Position numbers and translations under genes: made by a program
Shown here: positions 8,661 to 17,123 of the stretch, one piece after another
How positions within the stretch are numbered: the stretch's first letter is position 1
Layout of the letters: each line of letters starts with the position of its first letter
The notes under the pieces: model-generated
Seen by the model: only the letters and a program-made list of their open reading frames with translations
What the model was told of the DNA's origin: nothing
Database searches by the model: none
DNA from: B10-G9 sp964627755
GTDB lineage: Bacteria > Chloroflexota > Anaerolineae > Anaerolineales > UBA11858
Assembly (NCBI GenBank): GCA_964627755.1
Contig: CAZVIH010000110.1
Location: 1 to 64,000 of the forward strand
Direction of reading: 5' to 3'
DNA length: 64,000 nucleotides

Positions 8661-9989
8661 TTAGGGTAAAAAACCATCCACAATAAAATTCTTGTATTTT
8701 GTGAGATAACGGATGGGCAGCCTTCCCTGGATTGCTACACATTCATATTCATTTTTAACAGAATCAATCTGCCCTTCTTCATGGAATAGGGAAATCAAAC
8801 CGCCTTCATTATACGGAAGTTCTACAGTTACGAACTGATAAGATTCAAATAACTTATCCTTCACAGTTTGTAAAAGCGAGTCTATCCCATCGCCCCGCAA
8901 AGCAGAGATAGCAACTGCATCCTGAAAAGTAACGAGGGCCTCCTGGGCCAGTTCTGGATCTTTCAGACGATCGATCTTGTTCAACACGGGGATAGATGGG
9001 ATCTGATCTGCTTCAATATCCTCGAGCGTTTTATGAACAGCTTCTACCTGAGACAGGGCATGAGGATGGGTTACATCTATTACATGCAGCAACAGATCAG
9101 CCTCAGCGATCTCTTCCAGAGTAGCCCGAAAGGCCGCTACCAGGGTCGTTGGCAGCTTCTGGATAAATCCGACTGTATCTGTCACCAGGATCTGCTGTCC
9201 ATCGGCCAGTGATACGCGGCGGGTGGTTGGGTCAAGGGTAGCAAACAGCTTATTTGCTACATATACATCTGCGTTAGATATCTGGTTCAGCAGAGTGGAT
9301 TTCCCTGCGTTTGTGTAACCAACCAGAGATACGATGGGTATTCTGGATTCCTTTCTTCGAGTCCTGTGGCGCTGTCGATGAGCGCGAACTTTTTCCAGCT
9401 CCGCTTTTAAGTGGCTTATCCTGCGCCGGATATCCCGACGGTCTACCTCAAGCTGTGTTTCACCAGGTCCTCTCAGTCCCACACCAGCCGTGCTTCCAGT
9501 TCTCCCTCCGCCCCCGCCAGCCTGCCGGACCAGGTGAGTCCAGGCCTGAGTCAACCTCGGCAGCCTGTACTCATACTGCGCCAGTTCAACCTGCAAGGCC
9601 CCTTCTCTGGTATTGGCGTGCTGGGCAAAGATATCCAGGATCAGAGCTGTTCGGTCAATAACCCGAACATTCTTCGGGAAAGTCTCTTCCAGTTCCCGTT
9701 GGTGGCGTGGGGAAAGTTCATCATCAAAGAGGATCACATCCGCCATTAATTCATCAGCGAGCGATTTAACCTCTTTAACTTTACCTGATCCGATAAAAGT
9801 CTTTGGATTGGGGTGATCCAGTTTCTGAGTCACCTCCCCAACCACTTCAAATCCAGCTGTATCAGCTAGTCGTTTTAATTCTGCTAATGAGTGATCCAAT
9901 GACAAAATCTTTTTATCATCCGCTATATCAACACCTACCAGTAAAGCCCGGTCTACTCTCAAGCTATCTGGTTGATTATTTTGACTCAT
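8661..9989 (-). CDS. hflX: GTPase HflX (ribosome-splitting/associated)
   Basis: An Obg-HflX superfamily GTPase that binds 50S or 70S ribosomes and rescues stalled or stressed ribosomes. The N-terminal HflX domain contains 'HPNPKTFIGSGKVKE' and the hallmark glycine-rich linker 'GGGGRTGSTAGVGLRGPGE', followed by a coiled region. The G domain has G1 'GYTNAGKST', G3 'DTVGFIQKLP' and G4 'NKID'. The length of 442 residues is normal. It lies 28 bases downstream of an M28 peptidase gene on the same strand, an arrangement that is probably only operonic. Confidence 0.95.
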   Translation of the reverse strand: MSQNNQPDSLRVDRALLVGVDIADDKKILSLDHSLAELKRLADTAGFEVVGEVTQKLDHPNPKTFIGSGKVKEVKSLADELMADVILFDDELSPRHQRELEETFPKNVRVIDRTALILDIFAQHANTREGALQVELAQYEYRLPRLTQAWTHLVRQAGGGGGRTGSTAGVGLRGPGETQLEVDRRDIRRRISHLKAELEKVRAHRQRHRTRRKESRIPIVSLVGYTNAGKSTLLNQISNADVYVANKLFATLDPTTRRVSLADGQQILVTDTVGFIQKLPTTLVAAFRATLEEIAEADLLLHVIDVTHPHALSQVEAVHKTLEDIEADQIPSIPVLNKIDRLKDPELAQEALVTFQDAVAISALRGDGIDSLLQTVKDKLFESYQFVTVELPYNEGGLISLFHEEGQIDSVKNEYECVAIQGRLPIRYLTKYKNFIVDGFLP

Positions 9990-10017
9990 AACTATCTCAA
10001 TCCCTTTCTTGTATCAC

Positions 10018-10923
10018 TTATTCTATTGTTAACAACCACACTGACAGGGTATCTCCAATTGCCTTTAGGCTTTCTGGTGAAACCTTGTCCAGGGTATCGC
10101 TGGTAGTATGCCAGTAAGGGTAATTAAAATCAATCACATCAACTGCCGGAATACCGGCTTCCAGGAAGGGAATATGATCATCCAGCATAGAATGTCTGTA
10201 TTCCGAAATGAACATATCCCCATAACCCAAATTACTGGCTTGCTGCCAGATTTGTTCCATCAGGATTAAATCAGAGTTCCGTTCATAATAAACCTCCAGA
10301 TCAGCATCACCGATCATATCTACAATGACTACTGCTGATGGTATGTCAACTAATTCTCGAACAAAGGCACGCGATCCTAATATCCAATCCCAATCATCGA
10401 TTCCTCCATTGTCTTCAGCATCAAAAAAAACCAGTTTCACCGCTTTTGGAAGTTCCTCCGGAAGTGTCCGAGCCAGTTCCAAAAGAACTGCAACTCCCGA
10501 TGCGCCGTCATTTGCCCCTGGTACAGGATCCCTTTTTAAGGCAGGTTGTGGGTCATTATCAGCATATATTCTTGTATCATAGTGAGCTCCAAGTAAGATA
10601 TATTCTCCTGCCCCCTTGCTGGCAATAAGATTAATTACGTTTTTGCCATTTATATTTAACGCTTGTCTTTCTACTTGCCAATTTGCGGACTCCAACTCAT
10701 ACTGCATCCAATCCAGGATCTTGTCGTGACCTGACATCCCTGGGATACGGGGGCCGAGCGACAGCTGGTATTTCACATCCATGTAAGCTCGGTCAGCATT
10801 GAATGTGGTGAGATCTTTTTGACCCTTTTTAATCGTTTGGCAGCCAGATAGCCCCACCAGATAGAAAACGATAACAAAGAAAAAGACCGATATTGATGAA
10901 TATGGAAATTTGGAATAAGACAT
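10018..10923 (-). CDS. M28-family zinc metallopeptidase lipoprotein (glutaminyl-cyclase-like)
   Basis: A predicted exported, lipid-anchored peptidase: a hydrophobic segment followed by the lipobox 'LSGC'. The catalytic domain shows 'GAHYDTR' (Zn His), 'GANDGASGVAVLLELAR' (bridging Asp), 'FFDAEDN' and a final 'YWHTTSDT' His. The stretch 'DWDWILGSRAF' after the acidic motif recalls the DSLYGSR region of glutaminyl-peptide cyclotransferases, so pyroglutamate formation is an alternative to aminopeptidase activity. ATG 10923 with an upstream TAGG is preferred to the TTG at 10938. hflX follows downstream on the same strand. Divergent from rpoN. Confidence 0.8.
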   Translation of the reverse strand: MSYSKFPYSSISVFFFVIVFYLVGLSGCQTIKKGQKDLTTFNADRAYMDVKYQLSLGPRIPGMSGHDKILDWMQYELESANWQVERQALNINGKNVINLIASKGAGEYILLGAHYDTRIYADNDPQPALKRDPVPGANDGASGVAVLLELARTLPEELPKAVKLVFFDAEDNGGIDDWDWILGSRAFVRELVDIPSAVVIVDMIGDADLEVYYERNSDLILMEQIWQQASNLGYGDMFISEYRHSMLDDHIPFLEAGIPAVDVIDFNYPYWHTTSDTLDKVSPESLKAIGDTLSVWLLTIE

Positions 10924-11060
10924 AATGCCTACACGCAATAATACAAATCAATTGGGTCCCGTTTAATTGGTTCGGAACAGAATTTTATTCTACCACTCAG
11001 ATACGCTCTATCGGAATGCTTTCACCTGCAAAGATACTGGTATAAAAATTGCATCTAATA

Positions 11061-11077
11061 TGGCATACATCTTGCAA
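11061..11077 (+). promoter_or_regulatory. Sigma-54 (-24/-12) promoter in front of rpoN
   Basis: TGGCATACATCTTGCAA matches the sigma-54 consensus TGGCAC-N5-TTGC, with the invariant GG (11062-11063) and GC (11074-11075) exactly ten bases apart. Transcription would begin near 11086, leaving a leader of about 33 bases with AGGAGG at 11109-11114 before ATG 11120. The TTGCAA at 11072-11077 could also serve as a poor -35 for TATACT at 11095-11100 (17-bp spacer), but that start would leave only about 13 bases of leader. Confidence 0.6.
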
Positions 11078-11119
11078 CTTATAGACAACAACGCTATACT
11101 TCTTTAGTAGGAGGATAAT

Positions 11120-12535
11120 ATGTTCCAAGTTCAAAACACAGAGCTGCGGCCCCAAATTACTGCTCACCTTGCCCAGACAATGTCCCTGTTGGAAATGCCC
11201 GCTACTGAAATCCGACAGAAAATCCGCACTGAACTGGCAAATAACCCTGCCCTGGAAGTAGTGGAAGACAACCGCTGTCCCAGTTGCGGCAGAATTCTGT
11301 ATGGTCCTGGCCCCTGCCCTGTATGCAGCCAACCCTATGATACTCAGGTGGATGAACCGATTGTTTTTATTTCCTCTCCAGATGACTTTCCAACCCAATA
11401 TAACAAAAACGGGAATGTTGGATCTCCCCAAGAGGTGTCATACGATAACCTTGCGGCAGCTGTTGAGGATCTTCCAACTTATGTCCTGCGGCAAATTGCT
11501 CCTGAAATTAAGGAAGATGAACGGTTGATCGCCGCTCATATTCTTAACAATCTGAACGAAGATGGTTTATTGGAAGTCCCCCTGGAAGAGATCAGCCAGT
11601 TCTATCATGTACCCCTTTCCCGGGTGACACGAGTGGCAGATATTATCAAACGCGCTGATCCAACTGGAGTAGGCGCTTCTTCACCCCAAGAAGCTTTGCT
11701 GATCCAGCTTGATCTTTTAAAGGAAGATACCAAGGTTCCTTACCTGGCCGAAGAAGCTATCCGTGTTGGCCTGAAGGACCTCTCAAAACACAGCTACCGC
11801 AATCTTGCCAAAGAACTCAATACTACCCTCGATCAGGCCCAGGAAATCGCAGAATTCATTAAAGCCAATTTAAATCCTTACCCTGGACGCGCATTCTGGG
11901 GAGATCACAGACAGTCCAGTGAATCATCGACTCAGGCCTACCACAAACCGGATATCATCCTCAAAGAAGTTGATAACTCACCCAATCACCGATTAATGGT
12001 TGAAATCATCAGCCCCTATCGCGGTACACTGCGGATCAATCCTTTATTCAAACAAGCTCAAAAACAGGCTCCCGAAAATAAAACCGAAGCTTGGGCCAAG
12101 GATCTTGAAAACGCCTCGTTATTGATCAAATGTCTCCAGCAGCGCAACCACACCATGGAACAGTTGATGACCGAACTGGTAAAGGAACAGCGAGGATATA
12201 TCCTGAGCGGAGATCCCGCCACGTTGAACCCTCAAACCCAGGCCGAAATGTCGGAGCTGCTGGGCGTCCATGAATCCACAATTTCAAGGGCAGTCTCAGA
12301 TAAATCTGTTCAGCTCCCCAACAGGAAGATCATTCCTCTAAAGCGATTCTTCGACCGCAGCTTGCCCGTCCGAACAACTTTACTCCGCCTTGTCGAAAAT
12401 GAAAATACTCCTCTGACGGACACTGAGCTGGTAGAGGAACTATCAAACGCCGGGTATAATATAGCCCGTAGAACCGTCGCTAAATATAGGGCGATGGAAG
12501 GGATTTTATCTTCCCGTTTACGCCAGAAAGTATAA
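11120..12535 (+). CDS. rpoN: RNA polymerase sigma-54 factor with zinc-ribbon insertion
   Basis: Sigma-54 directs RNA polymerase to -24/-12 promoters and needs an AAA+ activator. Region I (activator-interacting) is the first 48 or so residues ('TAHLAQTMSLLEMPATEIRQ'), the core-binding and HTH regions fill the centre, and the RpoN box 'ARRTVAKYR' is at 449-457. Between region I and the core there is a CxxC-x9-CxxC pair (C53, C56, C66, C69), a zinc-ribbon-like insertion absent from textbook enterobacterial RpoN. The 471-residue length is normal. A sensor kinase and an NtrC-type activator follow in the same operon, and a sigma-54-type promoter precedes it, suggesting autoregulation. Confidence 0.93.
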   Translation: MFQVQNTELRPQITAHLAQTMSLLEMPATEIRQKIRTELANNPALEVVEDNRCPSCGRILYGPGPCPVCSQPYDTQVDEPIVFISSPDDFPTQYNKNGNVGSPQEVSYDNLAAAVEDLPTYVLRQIAPEIKEDERLIAAHILNNLNEDGLLEVPLEEISQFYHVPLSRVTRVADIIKRADPTGVGASSPQEALLIQLDLLKEDTKVPYLAEEAIRVGLKDLSKHSYRNLAKELNTTLDQAQEIAEFIKANLNPYPGRAFWGDHRQSSESSTQAYHKPDIILKEVDNSPNHRLMVEIISPYRGTLRINPLFKQAQKQAPENKTEAWAKDLENASLLIKCLQQRNHTMEQLMTELVKEQRGYILSGDPATLNPQTQAEMSELLGVHESTISRAVSDKSVQLPNRKIIPLKRFFDRSLPVRTTLLRLVENENTPLTDTELVEELSNAGYNIARRTVAKYRAMEGILSSRLRQKV

Positions 12536-12550
12536 AGGTATAAGGTTTAT

Positions 12551-14542
12551 TTGTTACCAAATTCATCCAGATCACCAAAAGACATCGATTTGCTGACCAC
12601 CGAGGTAAGCCAATTACTGGATATATCGCCGGATCCTTCAATCCTGGTCTTTAATAATGATTTGGGGATCATGGCAGCGAACTCTGCTATGGCGGAGCTT
12701 ACTGGTTATACCAGGAAAGAACTTCTCAAACTCAGCCTGGATACTTTGCTTCCCGATATCCAATCACTTCGCAGGGACGATTCTCTGAATCTGGAGCTTC
12801 ACAGTCTCCAAGGATGCAAGCTAGAACTGATCAATCGCCGTAAACAAAAATCTGAAGCCATAATACAAGCCAGAGCCCTGGGAAAGGACAGGCGGTACAC
12901 TGTCTATCGGCTCACACCATTTACAAGAAACCTTAAAAATAAAGGACTTGCAGATCACGAGGCCTTTCAATTGGACGGTATCCTGGCTCTTGTTCAGATC
13001 TTCTACCAATCTACCCTGGAACAGGCCCTGGATATCATCCTCCAGGTGGGCAAGGATATTCTGGATGCAGAATCACTTGGCATATATAAAATAGACTCCA
13101 ATCACCCTCAGCTAAAAGCTGTTCTACTTGACAATCCTTCTGGTTTTTTGCCGGACACAATTTCAACCACAGATTTTTTCTCGCATTATAAAGAAAGCCA
13201 TTTTTCTCCACCATTTAAACCACCTCTCTCTCCCTTGATGGAAAGAGCTGCGCAGAAAGGCTCTTCTTTTGTAATCTCATCTCCTTTGAATGATACCAAT
13301 GCCATCAGCGGCCTGATCGTCGCCATGGGATCAGAAAATTCTCCACCTCCTGATAAAAAAACATCCTTAGCCGGGATGAAACTCTTGGTAGCCGCAACAG
13401 AGGGAGTTTTTAATAATTTCATCCTAAAATCAAATCTAAATGATCGTTTGACAAAAACTACCCTTAAAAAAGCTATTGGCGATACCATTAATAAATTTAT
13501 GCCCGAGGGTATTCTTTTTTTGGGACCCGATCTTCTGATCCAGCAGGTCAACCCTTCTGCAGAACAAATCCTCGGGTATGCCGAACAGGAAGTAGTCAGC
13601 CGCCATATCGACGACGTCATTATCGGCACAGATAGATTGACCCCGGCGCTGCAGGATGCCCTTGAGAATATCCCCACTCATGATCTGGGTCAGCTGGAGA
13701 TCCACCACAGAGATGGCAGCGCCTTTCCGGCCTTGATCAAAACCTTCCCGGTTACCAACCCGGAGTCTGACCAGATCCAGGGTATTTTAATCTTTGTGCA
13801 GGATATCAGTAAAGAAGAAAAAGTCCGCATTCAGACCCAGCAGCTTGAACGACGAGCTCTTGTTGGTCAGATGAACGCCATTTTTGCCCATGAAATCCGC
13901 AACCCGATTAATAACATCACCTCAGGGATCCAGCTTCTGGATAAAATACTACCTGCGGATTTTAATCAGCGTGATGTTTTAAAAGGAATCAATGATGACT
14001 GCGATAGATTGACACACATAGTTGATACTGTACTCACTTTCTCAAAATCACAAAGTTATCACCGAACACCCCTTGACCTACCAGCTTTGATTGAACGAAT
14101 TCTGAACCGCTGGGTTCCCCGCATGAAAAGAACCTCAGTATCCCATGTATTAAAAGTTGAAGATAATCTTCCGTTGGTACCCGGGGACGACCGCGCCTTG
14201 GGCCAGGTTTTCAACAACTTAATCAGTAATGCAGTGCGAGCCATGGAAGAGTCTGACGGCGGAGTTCTTTCCGTCCGTCTAAAACGCATTCAGAAAACCA
14301 CCGGCACACCGGGAGTTCAGGTTGATGTTTTGGATACAGGTCCGGGAATCCCCCCAGAAGTTCAGGACCGCATCTTTGAGCCTTTTTTCACCACTAAAGA
14401 AGACGGCACCGGTCTCGGACTTTCTATAACAAAACAGATCATTACCATGCATGAAGGTACAATTACTTTAGAACCCCTTCCGGAAGGGACTTCTTTCCAG
14501 ATCATCCTTCCCGGAGTAGTGCAGGAGGAACCCAAGGAATGA
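12551..14542 (+). CDS. PAS/GAF sensor histidine kinase (NtrB-like)
   Basis: No transmembrane segment is visible, so this is a cytoplasmic sensor. Order: N-terminal PAS ('ILVFNNDLGIMAANSAMAELTGYTRKE'), a central region of GAF type, a second PAS ('EGILFLGPDLLIQQVNPSAEQILGY') with its PAC end, HisKA with phospho-acceptor 'FAHEIRNPINNI' (H447), and HATPase_c with N box 'NNLISNAVRAM', 'DTGPGIP' and 'GTGLGLSI'. It starts at TTG 12551, with TAAGG five bases upstream. Its stop overlaps the next gene (the activator's ATG is at 14539), which implies translational coupling and a cognate pair. The signal is unknown. Confidence 0.9.
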   Translation: MLPNSSRSPKDIDLLTTEVSQLLDISPDPSILVFNNDLGIMAANSAMAELTGYTRKELLKLSLDTLLPDIQSLRRDDSLNLELHSLQGCKLELINRRKQKSEAIIQARALGKDRRYTVYRLTPFTRNLKNKGLADHEAFQLDGILALVQIFYQSTLEQALDIILQVGKDILDAESLGIYKIDSNHPQLKAVLLDNPSGFLPDTISTTDFFSHYKESHFSPPFKPPLSPLMERAAQKGSSFVISSPLNDTNAISGLIVAMGSENSPPPDKKTSLAGMKLLVAATEGVFNNFILKSNLNDRLTKTTLKKAIGDTINKFMPEGILFLGPDLLIQQVNPSAEQILGYAEQEVVSRHIDDVIIGTDRLTPALQDALENIPTHDLGQLEIHHRDGSAFPALIKTFPVTNPESDQIQGILIFVQDISKEEKVRIQTQQLERRALVGQMNAIFAHEIRNPINNITSGIQLLDKILPADFNQRDVLKGINDDCDRLTHIVDTVLTFSKSQSYHRTPLDLPALIERILNRWVPRMKRTSVSHVLKVEDNLPLVPGDDRALGQVFNNLISNAVRAMEESDGGVLSVRLKRIQKTTGTPGVQVDVLDTGPGIPPEVQDRIFEPFFTTKEDGTGLGLSITKQIITMHEGTITLEPLPEGTSFQIILPGVVQEEPKE

Positions 14543-15708
14543 CAGCAACCATCTTGCTTGTTGACGACGAAAAGAACGCCCGGAATAATATCGGTAGTTA
14601 TCTTGAGTCGGAAGGTTATGAAGTGTTACTGGCCGCCGATCTAAAAACCGCCCGCAAACACCTTACCGCCCAAGAAGCTGACATTGTCCTATTGGATGTC
14701 CAGCTTCCCGATGGTTACGGACCAGATCTCCTGGCCGAGACGGCCCAACTCCCCTTCCGACCTCCCATTATTATGATCACTGCCCATGGCAAAATCGAAA
14801 TGGCCGTGGAAGCAATGAAGAATGGAGCCCATGATTTCATTCAAAAACCAATAAAATTCGAACGCTTGGAACAGAGTATCAAACGAGCGCAGGATATTGT
14901 GGAAATGAGGGAAGAGTTAAATCATTTCCGGCGCTCACAGCGCGAAGTTTTAGATTCTATCGTGATCAATTCTGAGATCATGAAAAAAGTTTTCACAGAA
15001 GCCCAGCGGGCAGCAAAACATTCCACTTCCATTCTTGTATCCGGAGAGACCGGAACCGGAAAGGAAGTTTTAGCCCGGGCCATTCACCGCATGGGCCCTC
15101 GCAGTGACAAACCCTTTATAGATATCAACTGTGCAGCAGTTCAAAATACTATGCTTGAGTCTGAACTCTTTGGTTATGAAGCCGGAGCATTTACAGGCGC
15201 ACAAAAAAGGAAACGGGGTTTGATGGAAGTTTCCGATGAGGGTATCCTGTTTCTGGACGAGATCTCATCAATGTCTTCTGATATGCAAGCCAAAGTCCTG
15301 CGGGCCCTGGAAGAACGATCCTTCCGCCGGGTGGGCAGCACGACCTCGATCCAGGTCGATGTCCAGATCCTGGCAGCATCCAATAAGAATCTGCCGGATC
15401 TGATCGAAAAAGGCGAGTTCCGGGAAGATCTGTATTACCGCCTGAAAGTGATTAATATTGAAATCCCTCCCCTCCGGGAACACCCCGAAGACATCCCGGG
15501 GCTGGCAGGACATTTTATTAAAACAAACAACCCCAAGATGGGCATCAACATTGAGAATATGACTCCCGCGGCTCTCGACTTGCTGAAAAACTATTCCTGG
15601 CCTGGTAATATACGTGAGTTACGGAACGTCATAGAAAGAGCAATGATATTTTGTGATGAAGCCACTATTGATGTGCAGCATCTGCCTGCCGAATTAAAAG
15701 ATAAATAA
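14539..15708 (+). CDS. Sigma-54 activator (NtrC family) lacking a DNA-binding domain
   Basis: Receiver domain at 1-120 with phospho-acceptor D53 ('IVLLDVQLPDG') and 'MITAHGK', then the AAA+ sigma-54 interaction domain: Walker A 'GETGTGKE' near 169, the sigma-54-contacting loop 'GAFTGA' near 216, Walker B 'GILFLDEIS' near 235 and the arginine region 'WPGNIRELRNVIERA'. The protein ends eight residues after 'DVQHLP', exactly where NtrC proteins continue into a linker and Fis-type helix-turn-helix. At 389 residues it is about 60-80 shorter than typical. No HTH remnant lies in the 10 bases before the next gene. Known DNA-binding-less activators (Helicobacter FlgR, Chlamydia CtcC) work from solution. 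Confidence 0.9.
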   Translation: MTATILLVDDEKNARNNIGSYLESEGYEVLLAADLKTARKHLTAQEADIVLLDVQLPDGYGPDLLAETAQLPFRPPIIMITAHGKIEMAVEAMKNGAHDFIQKPIKFERLEQSIKRAQDIVEMREELNHFRRSQREVLDSIVINSEIMKKVFTEAQRAAKHSTSILVSGETGTGKEVLARAIHRMGPRSDKPFIDINCAAVQNTMLESELFGYEAGAFTGAQKRKRGLMEVSDEGILFLDEISSMSSDMQAKVLRALEERSFRRVGSTTSIQVDVQILAASNKNLPDLIEKGEFREDLYYRLKVINIEIPPLREHPEDIPGLAGHFIKTNNPKMGINIENMTPAALDLLKNYSWPGNIRELRNVIERAMIFCDEATIDVQHLPAELKDK

Positions 15709-15718
15709 CACCAACTTT

Positions 15719-16873
15719 ATGATTAGACCAAAATTGATCATCGCTCTGCTGATAACAGGGTTCCTATACGTAATTTCACCCGGCAGCGTTTCCGCTGATG
15801 GCCCAGGGTATGGATCTTTACCTCTCTGCCCACCTGATCTCTTTTTTGATAAGACCCAGGACTGCAATCCTTTTGGCCCAACCGCCTATATACTTGATAT
15901 GGCTGAAAAAGGAATCACTTTTCCAGAAACGCCCCTTCCCACCAAAAATCCCGATCCCGCTTTAGCGGATTTGGAATACAAGTATGCCTATGTCAGCTCC
16001 GATCGAGCGCCTATATATCAGACTCTCAACGATGCCATAAATGATAACAAAGAGAAAATAATCCGCTGGATCACACCTGGATTCAATTACGTTTCGATCT
16101 CCCAAACAGAATACAGCCGTGGAAAATATTATCACTATACTGATGTTGGCTGGATGTCCTCTGATGATCTGGTGATAACAGAAGTGCCAATCTTCCAAGG
16201 AGTTGAGTTTACAGAAACACCAAAAACCGATTTCGGGTGGGTCCTGTCCATGTTTTCACCTGGAGGGAAAGCGGAAACTAAATACACTCCTGGTTATGAT
16301 AACGATGATTACACAGGCCACTTCCTAGAACACCAGCAACTGGTGCAGATCTACGATGTAGCAACCGTAGGAAAGTGGGATTGGTACCTGGTCGGACCCG
16401 ATGAGTGGGTCATTCAGACTGCAGTGGCAAAAATATCCCCTCGAACCGGCCCCCCTGAAGGAATGGCCTGGGACCGTTGGATCGAAGTGGATTTATACGA
16501 ACAGACCTTGGCGGTCTATGAGGATCGCAAACTGGTTTTTGCAACTTTGATCGCCTCCGGCCTGCACCCTTTCTACACTTACCCAGGTATTTTCTCAATC
16601 AAAGAGAAAGATGAAGTGACCCGCATGCGCTGGTTAACTGATCCAGCCCATGCCTACAACCTGGAAAGCGTTCCCTGGACGATGTACTTCGATGAAGACA
16701 GAGCATTCCATGGAGCATACTGGCGGGCAAATTTGGGATACCCCCAATCCCACGGTTGTGTGAATATGTCTGTCGGTGATTCTCACTGGCTATTCAACTG
16801 GGCCAATCTGGGTGATCGGGTTTACGTTTATGATCCTTCTGGGAAAACCCCTCTCTCTGAGTCAGATCGCTGA
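15719..16873 (+). CDS. Secreted L,D-transpeptidase (YkuD domain)
   Basis: An exported peptidoglycan cross-linking or anchoring enzyme. An N-terminal signal peptide ('LIIALLITGFLYVISPGSVSA') is followed by a region of about 200 residues with SH3-like character and no confident family call, then YkuD from 'WIEVDLYEQTLAVYEDRKLVFATLIASG' to the catalytic 'SHGCVNM' (Cys347). It is 10 bases from the sigma-54 activator gene and may be co-transcribed with the sigma-54 module. A strong terminator follows at 16906-16948. Confidence 0.88.
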   Translation: MIRPKLIIALLITGFLYVISPGSVSADGPGYGSLPLCPPDLFFDKTQDCNPFGPTAYILDMAEKGITFPETPLPTKNPDPALADLEYKYAYVSSDRAPIYQTLNDAINDNKEKIIRWITPGFNYVSISQTEYSRGKYYHYTDVGWMSSDDLVITEVPIFQGVEFTETPKTDFGWVLSMFSPGGKAETKYTPGYDNDDYTGHFLEHQQLVQIYDVATVGKWDWYLVGPDEWVIQTAVAKISPRTGPPEGMAWDRWIEVDLYEQTLAVYEDRKLVFATLIASGLHPFYTYPGIFSIKEKDEVTRMRWLTDPAHAYNLESVPWTMYFDEDRAFHGAYWRANLGYPQSHGCVNMSVGDSHWLFNWANLGDRVYVYDPSGKTPLSESDR

Positions 16874-16905
16874 AACTTTATATTCAGATCAGAAATGAAG
16901 TTATT

Positions 16906-16948
16906 TTAATCAAAAAAAGCGAGTGCAAGCCTCGCTTTTTTTGATTAA
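16906..16948. terminator. Strong bidirectional rho-independent terminator
   Basis: A perfect 18-bp inverted repeat with a 7-base loop: arms 16906-16923 and 16931-16948, with AGCGAG/CTCGCT at the top and A7/T7 tracts on each side. It sits between the converging L,D-transpeptidase and Flp pilin genes and works in either direction. Confidence 0.93.
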
Positions 16949-16981
16949 TAATAGGAAAAAATTACAATTGAAATAAATGTT

Positions 16982-17122
16982 TTAGGGAATATTTTCTATG
17001 ATATTGCTGTACACATCGGCTAGTTCAGTGCCGAAAATTGATAGGATCAATATCAAGGCTAATGCAACCAGCAATAAGATCAAGGAATATTCAACCAGTC
17101 CTTGACCGATATCTTCATACAT
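16982..17122 (-). CDS. Flp-type pilin (type IVb, 46 residues)
   Basis: A short gene giving 46 residues beginning 'MYEDIGQGLVEYSLI', with the Flp/Fap hallmark Gly-Gln-Gly-Leu-Val-Glu-Tyr followed by a hydrophobic helix rich in Leu, Ile and Val and a short polar tail 'ENIP'. Flp pilins are processed at the Gly preceding the hydrophobic Glu-containing stretch by a TadV/PilD peptidase and polymerise into Tad pili. GAGGAGG lies six bases before the ATG and is embedded in the last codons of the rRNA methyltransferase gene, so the two are probably translationally coupled. No other tad gene is adjacent; prepilin peptidase, TadE remnant and CpaF lie elsewhere in the window. Confidence 0.88.
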   Translation of the reverse strand: MYEDIGQGLVEYSLILLLVALALILILSIFGTELADVYSNIIENIP

Positions 17123-17123
17123 C

